Below are positions 33,658 to 39,000 of a stretch of DNA of 39,000 nucleotides, one piece after another. A program made the position numbers and the translations under genes. The first letter of the stretch is position 1. Each line of letters begins with the position of its first letter. Location of the stretch: the NCBI RefSeq assembly GCF_001424875.1, contig NZ_LMCT01000004.1:95470-134469 (forward strand). Reading direction: 5' to 3'. The stretch is from Kitasatospora sp. Root107 (GTDB lineage Bacteria > Actinomycetota > Actinomycetes > Streptomycetales > Streptomycetaceae). Under the pieces are notes generated by a model. That model ran no database searches. It had not been told where the DNA came from and saw only the letters and a program-made list of their open reading frames with translations.

Positions 33658-34031
33658 GGACCGTGCTGCATGTCGACATCCGCTGGCTGCTCGACGTCCA
33701 GGAGCAGGCATACCCGGAGGACCTGACGGTCCGTGACTACTCGGCCCTGCAGGCCGCCGTCGCCCGGCACCGGGTGAACACCGCCCAGCTCGGCCACGAT
33801 GCCGACCCGTCCTGGCGCGCGGCCGCCCTGATGCACACCATCGTGCAGCTACGCCCGCTGCCGGTGCGCAACAACCTCTACGCCTGCATGGCCTCCGCCG
33901 CGTACATGCACGCGGCGGAGGAGGGCATCGACCCGCCGTACGGTGCGCTGGTCGAACTGGCCCGGGACGTGGCCGAGTTCAACGCCGATGTGTTCGTGGC
34001 GGCCGACCGCATCCGGTCCTGGCGGATCTGA
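33654..34031 (+). CDS. Fic/Doc-like toxin with degenerate active-site motif
   Basis: The 125-residue protein resembles the Fic-family toxin components often annotated in Streptomyces (HVDIRWLLDVQE, LTVRDYSALQAAVARHR, then SWRAAALMHTIVQLRPLPVRN and AYMHAAEEGIDPPYGALVELA). The catalytic HxFx(D/N)xNKR motif of Doc, which transfers phosphate to EF-Tu, should fall at LRPLPVRNN; the His is Leu and the Lys/Arg are lost. It may be inactive, or use a different chemistry. The antitoxin-first order and GTGA overlap support a toxin-antitoxin pair. Confidence 0.75.
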   Translation: MRTVLHVDIRWLLDVQEQAYPEDLTVRDYSALQAAVARHRVNTAQLGHDADPSWRAAALMHTIVQLRPLPVRNNLYACMASAAYMHAAEEGIDPPYGALVELARDVAEFNADVFVAADRIRSWRI

Positions 34032-34052
34032 CCTCGCTCTGACTCCGCGAGG
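34032..34052. terminator. Small hairpin between toxin and beta-helix genes
   Basis: CCTCGC (34032-34037) pairs with GCGAGG (34047-34052) around a 9-nt loop, immediately after the toxin stop and 20 nt before the convergent stop. Confidence 0.35.
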
Positions 34053-34072
34053 ACCGGACGCGACCGATGGGG

Positions 34073-36049
34073 TCAGGCCGGGACGACCGTCACGTCGTCG
34101 CACCAGCCGTAGCCGGCGCCGCTGCGGGCGTAGCAGTAGACCTTGGCGCTGGTGGCGTTCGGTCCGGTGGTGAAGGTGGTGGTGCCCTCGGCCCATCCGG
34201 TGGCCGTGAAGGCGGCCCGGGTGGAGGAGCCGACGGTGTCGAACTGCTTGACGCCGAGCGAGAGTTCGGTGCCGGTGGCGGAGACGTGGCCCCAGCCGGA
34301 CAGCCGGTAGGTGGTGTTGGGGGCGAGGGTGACCACCTGCTCGGCAGCCGCCTGGGCCGGGCCAACCCGGACGGCGCGGGTGCCTGAGTGCGGATTCACG
34401 GTGTCGACGGTGACGCCGCCGTAGAAGGTCCAGGGGGAGAGGGCGCCGGTCTCGAAGCCGGGATTGCGGACGGCGTTGGCCGGGGCGCAGGCGGTGTCGT
34501 CGAAGCCGGCGGCCTGCTGGAATCCCCGGTCCGGGCGGCAGACGGCGGGTACGGCGGCGCCGAACCAGTCCTGCCCGCCGTTGCCGGCTATCACCGAACC
34601 GGAGGCGCGGGACGGGGAGTTGGTGCCGAGCCGGTAGTCCTCTGGAGCGCTGCCGCCGGGGGCGGTGAAGCCCGGGTCCGTGGTCAGCTTCTCCGGGTCG
34701 GCCGGCTCGTTGGCCGGGTGGTTGCCGAAGAAGGTGTTGGCGGTCCAGCCGAAGTCGGCGGGCTGGTAGACGCTGGAGCCGAAGCCCGTGAAGCCGCCGG
34801 TGCCGAGGTTGTGGAAGACGTTGCCGGACAGCCGGGTGGTGGTGGTGCCGGAGCCGTCCTGGATGATCGCGGTGGTCGAACCGGCGGGCAGGTACACGGT
34901 GTTGTTGTACATCTGGGCGTTCTTCTCGCCGACCGCGAACAGCCAGCGGCTCTTGTCGGCCCGGCTCAGGTTGTACCGGACCACGGTGCCGGTGCTGCTG
35001 GACCCGGCCCCGCAGGCCCCGCAGAACAGCATGAAGCCGCCGTCGTTGTCGTGGCTGTAGTTGTACTGGAAGACCACGCCGGTGTTGCCGTAGTCGGAGT
35101 CGAAGGCCATCCCGTCGTTGTTGTCGGACAGTCTGCGGACGTGGTGCACCTCGTTGTACTGGACGGTGGTGTAGTCCGAATTGATGGTCCAGATACCGGC
35201 GTTGGAACCCATCGGGCGCATCGCCAGGTCGTACGCCAGGTTGTGCTCGACCAGCGCGTGGTCGGCGGCCCGGACCACGATGCCGTCGCCGCCGGTGTCG
35301 CTGACGGTGTTGCCCCGGAAGACCAGCCGGGTGCTGGGCCGCCAGTTCACCGTGGAGCCGCAGCCGTCCCCGCTGCCGTAGCTCGGGCGGCACATCCAGC
35401 TGGAGCGGTTGGTCAGGCCCTCGCGGTCGACCCGGGCGATCCGGGAGTTCTGCACCAGGACGTCGTCGAAGTTGGTGGGGACGGCGGTGCCGGAGACCCG
35501 GAACTGGATGCCGTTGCTCCACTTGGTGGCGTCGCCGTTGACGTCGTGCACGTAGACGTCGTCGACCAGGTAGTGCGAGCCGACCCCGTCGGGCAGGTCG
35601 GCGACCTCGACCAGCAGGCCGTTGCGCTCCCGCTTGGTGGCAGCGGGGTCGGGGAAGGTGATCTCCAGCTCGCGCAGCTCCCACTGCTCGACGTTGTGGA
35701 GGTGTACGGCGGCCTGCTCGGCCGAGGCCGGGTCGCCGGAGACGATCGGGCGGGCGGTGCCGGGGCCGTAGCCGGCCATGGTGACCGGTGCGCCGGGTGC
35801 CCCGGAGCCCTGCGGCCTGAGGGTGCCGAGGCAGGTCGCGCCGCGCTTGAGCAGCAGCTGGTCGCCGGGGCCGAAGACATGGGCGTTGGCGGCGGCCAGA
35901 CTGTTCCAGGGGCTGGCGGCGGTACCGGTACCGTTGGTCGCCGCGGAGCAGTCCAGATAGCTGGTGACGGGGGTGGCGGCCGGCGCCGGGGCCGGGAGGG
36001 CCGCGGCGGTGAGCGCGAGGAGGGTGAGGGCGGTGCGGGGCAGGAGCAT
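34073..36049 (-). CDS. Secreted right-handed beta-helix protein with C-terminal carbohydrate-binding-like domain
   Basis: The 658-residue precursor has a signal peptide (MLLPRTALTLLALTAAALP, cleavage near APAAT). The first 500 residues or so form a pectate-lyase-like beta-helix: YLDCSAATNGTGTAASPWNSL is the typical entrance, followed by many short strand turns with VVRAADHALVEHN, TVQYNEVHHV and VFQYNYSHDN-type repeats. After about 510 (NAVRNPGFETGALSPW) a jelly-roll domain of CBM4/9 type begins and runs to the end. It is probably an extracellular polysaccharide lyase or hydrolase; the substrate is not clear. It is divergent from a DeoR/LacI hybrid regulator. Confidence 0.88.
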   Translation of the reverse strand: MLLPRTALTLLALTAAALPAPAPAATPVTSYLDCSAATNGTGTAASPWNSLAAANAHVFGPGDQLLLKRGATCLGTLRPQGSGAPGAPVTMAGYGPGTARPIVSGDPASAEQAAVHLHNVEQWELRELEITFPDPAATKRERNGLLVEVADLPDGVGSHYLVDDVYVHDVNGDATKWSNGIQFRVSGTAVPTNFDDVLVQNSRIARVDREGLTNRSSWMCRPSYGSGDGCGSTVNWRPSTRLVFRGNTVSDTGGDGIVVRAADHALVEHNLAYDLAMRPMGSNAGIWTINSDYTTVQYNEVHHVRRLSDNNDGMAFDSDYGNTGVVFQYNYSHDNDGGFMLFCGACGAGSSSTGTVVRYNLSRADKSRWLFAVGEKNAQMYNNTVYLPAGSTTAIIQDGSGTTTTRLSGNVFHNLGTGGFTGFGSSVYQPADFGWTANTFFGNHPANEPADPEKLTTDPGFTAPGGSAPEDYRLGTNSPSRASGSVIAGNGGQDWFGAAVPAVCRPDRGFQQAAGFDDTACAPANAVRNPGFETGALSPWTFYGGVTVDTVNPHSGTRAVRVGPAQAAAEQVVTLAPNTTYRLSGWGHVSATGTELSLGVKQFDTVGSSTRAAFTATGWAEGTTTFTTGPNATSAKVYCYARSGAGYGWCDDVTVVPA

Positions 36050-36080
36050 GAGTGGGGTGACTCCCTGAGTGGCGATCTGG

Positions 36081-36130
36081 TTGACGATGAGATCGAGCGA
36101 GACCGTTAGATCAATCGGCGATCGAATGAT
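36081..36130 (+). promoter_or_regulatory. Promoter and 21-bp dyad operator between the beta-helix and regulator genes
   Basis: TTGACG (36081-36086) and TTAGAT (36106-36111) form a promoter with 19-bp spacing toward the regulator gene. A 21-bp dyad, ATCA-N-TCG-N5-CGA-N-TGAT (36110-36130), covers its predicted start site. The 132-bp gap also holds six GATC sites. The regulator probably binds here and controls both genes. Confidence 0.5.
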
Positions 36131-36181
36131 ACAAAGTGATCAGGCGGTCGGAACAGACCCGTGCACGGGGAAAGGGAACTC

Positions 36182-37252
36182 ATGACCATCTCTGCGGAGG
36201 AACGGCGCGCGCGCATCACCGAGGTCGTCCGCGACCTCGGCACGGTCCGGGTGGTGGACCTGGCGGCCCGGCTCGGCATCCCCGCCGTGACGGTCCGCCG
36301 CGACGTCGCGGCGCTCGCGGAGAGCGGCCGGCTGAACCGTTCGCACGGCTCGGTCTCGCTCGCGCCCGCCGACTCCGGCGCCCCGGCCGGCATCGCCGAC
36401 AGCGAGCGGGTGATCGGCATGCTGGTCCCCACGGTCGGCTCGTACTTCGACGAGGTGATCGCCGGGGCCCGGTCCGCCGCCGGTGCGGCCGGTGCCCGGC
36501 TGGTGCTCGGCATCGCCCCGTACGAGGCGGGCAACGACCGGGAACAGGTCGAACGCCTGCTGGAGTCCGGTGTGGACGGCCTGCTGCTCACCCCCAACTG
36601 GCAGCCCGGCAGCCGGGCCGAGCAGTCCGCCTGGCTCGGCGACCTGCCGGTGCCCGCCGTGCTGGTCGAACGGCGCGCCGCCCCCGAGAGCCCCGGCGCC
36701 GAACTCGACTCGGTCGCCTCCGACCACTGGCACGGCGTCCTGCTGGCGCTCCGTCACCTGGTGGGCCTGGGCCACGAATCCGTCCTGCTGGCCGCCCGCG
36801 AGGACACCTGGACCGCCCACCGGGTCCGCACCGGCTACGCCGAGGGCACCCGGCTGCTCGGCCTCACTCCGCAGCCGGTCATCGACCTGCACCGCCCCGG
36901 CGGCGGCCCGGCCGACCCAGGCGCGGTCGCCTCGCTGATCGCCGAGGCCGCCCGGCGCGGCACCCGGGCCGTCCTGGTGCACAACGACCAGGACGCCATC
37001 CAACTCCCGCCACTGCTCCGGGCCCGGGGCGTGGACGTACCCGGCGACGTCGCGCTGATCTCGTACGACGACGTGTTCGCCGCGCTGGCCGCGCCGCCAC
37101 TCACCGCCGTCGCCCCGCCGAAGCGGGCGGTCGGCGCCGCCGCACTGGAGTTGCTGCTGCGCCGGCTGGCCGACGAGACCGGGCTGCCCGGGCACCACAT
37201 CGAGCTGCTGCCGAGCCTCAAGATCCGTACCTCCTGCGGCGGGCAGGGCTGA
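36182..37252 (+). CDS. DeoR-type HTH / LacI-type sugar-binding hybrid transcriptional regulator
   Basis: The 356-residue protein joins a DeoR-like winged helix (EERRARITEVVRDLGTVRVV, ARLGIPAVTVRRDVAALAESG, with wing NRSHGSVSL) to a LacI-like periplasmic-binding domain from about residue 65 (VIGMLVPTVGSYFDEVIAGA to SYDDVFAALAAPPLTAV). Such hybrids are frequent in Streptomyces, where they repress sugar genes until a ligand binds. The ATG follows AAAGGGAA. It is divergent from the beta-helix protein gene, so its ligand is probably a product of that enzyme (inference). Confidence 0.9.
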   Translation: MTISAEERRARITEVVRDLGTVRVVDLAARLGIPAVTVRRDVAALAESGRLNRSHGSVSLAPADSGAPAGIADSERVIGMLVPTVGSYFDEVIAGARSAAGAAGARLVLGIAPYEAGNDREQVERLLESGVDGLLLTPNWQPGSRAEQSAWLGDLPVPAVLVERRAAPESPGAELDSVASDHWHGVLLALRHLVGLGHESVLLAAREDTWTAHRVRTGYAEGTRLLGLTPQPVIDLHRPGGGPADPGAVASLIAEAARRGTRAVLVHNDQDAIQLPPLLRARGVDVPGDVALISYDDVFAALAAPPLTAVAPPKRAVGAAALELLLRRLADETGLPGHHIELLPSLKIRTSCGGQG

Positions 37253-37369
37253 CCTGGTGCCGCCGGTGTACGCCTGGGGCGTGCGGGGGCTGATGTGGCG
37301 TCACCCGTCCGGGTAGGGCCGCTTCGCTCCACGGACTCCGGGGCGGGGCGGGGCCGCACAATCGGCCGG

Positions 37370-37855
37370 ATGGACGACGTTCCGCTCTGCCCTCCGCCTT
37401 CTCCACCGCCGTGCCCGTCGGAGTCGGCCACCCCGACACCGGTGGTGTCCACCCCGGCGCCCTCACCTTCGCCGACGGCTACCGTCGTCGCACCCACTCT
37501 GCCTAGCCCCGAGGTCTCCGCGAGCAGCGTCGTCGTGGTGCCCGCAGCGCCCCGGACGCCGACCGCGAAGGCGGTCCGGCCGAAGCCGAAGGTGGTGGCG
37601 CAGCCGGTGGTGGTGTCCGATCCGACGACACCTCAGGCCGTGCTGCCCACAGCACAGCCCGCGCTGCCACCTGCGCCGCCGCCGGCAACCTACAGCGCGC
37701 TGGCCGCCCCGCCTCCGGTCGTCCCGCCGTCGGGTGACGCCGCCCCGGGGATCGACCCGGTGGTGTGGTCGGTCGTGCTGCTGCTGGTGATCCTCGTCCC
37801 GGCCGCCCTGGCGGCCCTGCTCCACCCCGTCCAGCGTTCCGGGAGCCGCACGTGA
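37370..37855 (+). CDS. Proline-rich single-pass membrane protein
   Basis: The 161-residue protein has a long Pro/Ala/Ser/Thr/Val-rich N-terminal region (about 1-120) and one C-terminal membrane helix (PVVWSVVLLLVILVPAALAALL) followed by a short basic tail, so the Pro-rich part probably lies outside the cell. No family is recognised. It overlaps the next membrane protein gene by 4 nt (GTGA). CACAAT at 37357-37362 could be a -10 box for a leaderless mRNA. Confidence 0.65.
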   Translation: MDDVPLCPPPSPPPCPSESATPTPVVSTPAPSPSPTATVVAPTLPSPEVSASSVVVVPAAPRTPTAKAVRPKPKVVAQPVVVSDPTTPQAVLPTAQPALPPAPPPATYSALAAPPPVVPPSGDAAPGIDPVVWSVVLLLVILVPAALAALLHPVQRSGSRT

Positions 37856-38238
37856 ACCTGCTCGCCCTGCTCGGCGCACTCGCCGCCCTGCTCATCGCCG
37901 TCACCGGCCTCGCCGTCGCCCACCGGCTGCGCCCCGCCCTCGCCGAGGGTGAGCCGGTGCCCGAGCCGCACTCGGTCCTGCTGACCATCGGCTCCGGCCT
38001 GCTGTCCGGCTTCGTCCTGCTCACCGGCTTCCTGGTGGCCACCGGCTGGGCCGCCCGCAGCACCAACATCCTGCCGCCGCTCGGCCTCTACGCGGCGGAC
38101 GTCTGCGCCGCAATCGCCGTCCTGCTCTACCCCGCCCTGGCCGGCCTGCCGTTCACCGGCCGCCACGTCACCGCCGTCGCCTTCTTCGGCGCCCTGGTCG
38201 GCTACACCCTCACAGCCGCGATCCAGCTCCGCCCCTGA
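37852..38238 (+). CDS. Small four-helix membrane protein, coupled to the proline-rich protein
   Basis: The 128-residue protein contains four hydrophobic helices (about 3-22, 42-66, 75-98 and 105-125) and a short polar loop with PALAEGEPVPEPHS. It is not recognised. The GTGA overlap with the previous gene implies coupled translation and probably a shared membrane complex. It ends 12 bp from the convergent YdeI-like gene. Confidence 0.7.
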   Translation: MNLLALLGALAALLIAVTGLAVAHRLRPALAEGEPVPEPHSVLLTIGSGLLSGFVLLTGFLVATGWAARSTNILPPLGLYAADVCAAIAVLLYPALAGLPFTGRHVTAVAFFGALVGYTLTAAIQLRP

Positions 38239-38250
38239 CGGGGTGATTCC

Positions 38251-38823
38251 TCAACTTGCGTGCTGCCTCAACGATTTCACGGCTCTTGCCAGCCGGGTCT
38301 GCCGGGCCCCGGGGGTGAGGGCCTGGAGCAGGGGCAGAATCAGCTGGTAGCGGTCGGTCTGGTTGAGCGCATCGAACGCTTGTGCCGCCACCGGATCGCC
38401 CGCCAGTGCCTCGGCCAGATCGGTCGGTACGGTGGCGTTCTTCTGCGACGCGTACGCGGCTGCCCACCGCCCATCCGCCTGCGCCCGGCGCACCTCCGCG
38501 AGCCCGGGTTCGCGCATCCGCCCGGCGGCCGTCAGCTCGGCGACCTTCTCCACGTTGATCTGGGACCAGAGGCTGCGGGGTCGCCGGGGTACGTACCGCT
38601 GGAGGTAGTACTGCCCGTCAAGGGAGCGGCGCTGTCCGGAGATCCACCCCTAGCACAGCCCGTGATCCACCAATTCGTCGTCCGTGACGCTCGGGATGCC
38701 GGACTTCTTCTTGGCGACCTTGACCCACACCCCCTCCTGCCGCCCGTGGTGCTCGGCCAGCCACCGCTCGAACGCCGGCCCATCGGCGAAGGCCACGATC
38801 TCCACCCCCTCACACTCATCCAT
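38251..38823 (-). pseudogene. YdeI/OmpD-associated family protein gene interrupted by an amber codon
   Basis: From the ATG at 38823 the frame reads MDECEGVEIVAFADGPAFE and then VWVKVAKKKSGIPSV, up to DELVDHGLC. A TAG stop follows at 38652-38650. The same frame then continues with GWISGQRRSLDGQYYLQRY, VPRRPRSLWSQINVEKVAEL and a full C-terminal domain ending KSLRQHAS. Family members have CYGWIDGQ at this point, so the amber codon replaces a Tyr codon (TAC or TAT to TAG). The reconstructed protein would be 190 residues, the usual size. Alternatively the distal part could be translated from 38553. It may be a recent nonsense mutation or a sequencing error. Confidence 0.7.
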
Positions 38824-39000
38824 GCAGCTCAGGTTAGAAGGCATTTCGGCGGACGGCGTGCGGGTCGTGCAGGCGACCACCGATGGCCGGGTGAGCCAGC
38901 AGTGGCAGGCGCGTCCGCAGACCGGCGGCGGGTTCCCCGTGGTCTGTCGGATGATCTCGCCGGAGTGCCGGCCGGTCGCCGAACTGCCCCGCCGGGGATC
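38822..39000 (+). CDS. Possible 5' part of a gene cut by the window end
   Basis: From ATG 38822 an open frame with high G/C third positions runs off the window (MQLRLEGISADGVRVVQATT, then DGRVSQQWQARPQTGGGFPV). Its ATG shares the palindrome CATG (38821-38824) with the start of the YdeI-like gene. No ribosome binding site or family is recognised, so this is weak. Confidence 0.25.
   Translation, partial: MQLRLEGISADGVRVVQATTDGRVSQQWQARPQTGGGFPVVCRMISPECRPVAELPRRG

Noticed and set aside
1..39000. Biosynthetic gene cluster, prophage, insertion sequence or CRISPR array
   Set aside because: No PKS, NRPS, phage structural gene, transposase with terminal repeats or spaced direct repeats were seen. 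The genes are small independent units.

Overview
The window is very GC-rich actinobacterial DNA. Third codon positions are almost all G or C, GTG starts are frequent, and -10 boxes are of the TANNNT type. The gene content (snapalysin beside a LysR regulator, a SpoIIE phosphatase with GAF/PAS modules, a Fic-like toxin pair, ABC-F proteins) fits the family Streptomycetaceae (Streptomyces or Kitasatospora). It looks like an ordinary chromosomal segment of small, mostly unlinked transcription units. There is no prophage, CRISPR array, rRNA operon or recognisable antibiotic cluster.

Layout. 1-5 kb: a small membrane protein, the RNA-binding protein Tex, a leaderless NUDIX hydrolase and an orphan ATP-grasp protein. 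4.9-10.9 kb: a MacB/FtsX-type ABC transporter beside a LuxR-type two-component system whose kinase carries an odd C-terminal membrane anchor and exported tail. 11-13.7 kb: an SRPBCC-MarR operon with a tandem operator, then a LysR regulator divergent from a secreted snapalysin. 13.8-22.7 kb: a GAF/PAS/SpoIIE phosphatase, an SDR, a very long repeat protein broken by two apparent frameshifts, a LysE exporter and an unknown 443-residue protein.

22.7-25.5 kb is the most unusual part. Three tightly packed tRNA-like units share identical D and T arms but have different anticodon arms. They are followed on the same strand, after 18 nt, by a zinc-ribbon/SDR fusion that lacks the classical catalytic Ser-Tyr pair. 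That gene is translationally coupled to a leucine-rich-repeat protein. The five elements look like one transcription unit and are the best candidate for an undescribed system.

25.5-31.5 kb: a HAD phosphatase, two aldo/keto reductases (one behind a textbook MerR-type operator with no MerR gene in view), a GNAT acetyltransferase, a nitroreductase with the iodotyrosine-deiodinase lid residues, and an ABC-F protein divergent from a second ABC-F with a long structured leader. 33.4-39 kb: a toxin-antitoxin-like pair with a degenerate Fic motif, a secreted beta-helix protein divergent from a DeoR/LacI hybrid regulator, a coupled pair of small membrane proteins, and a YdeI-family gene interrupted by an amber codon.

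Two themes recur. At least eight genes have a TANNNT-like -10 box about 7 bp before the start codon and no ribosome binding site, which suggests leaderless mRNAs. Three genes look broken (start-less fragment, frameshifts, amber codon), which may be decay or sequence error.
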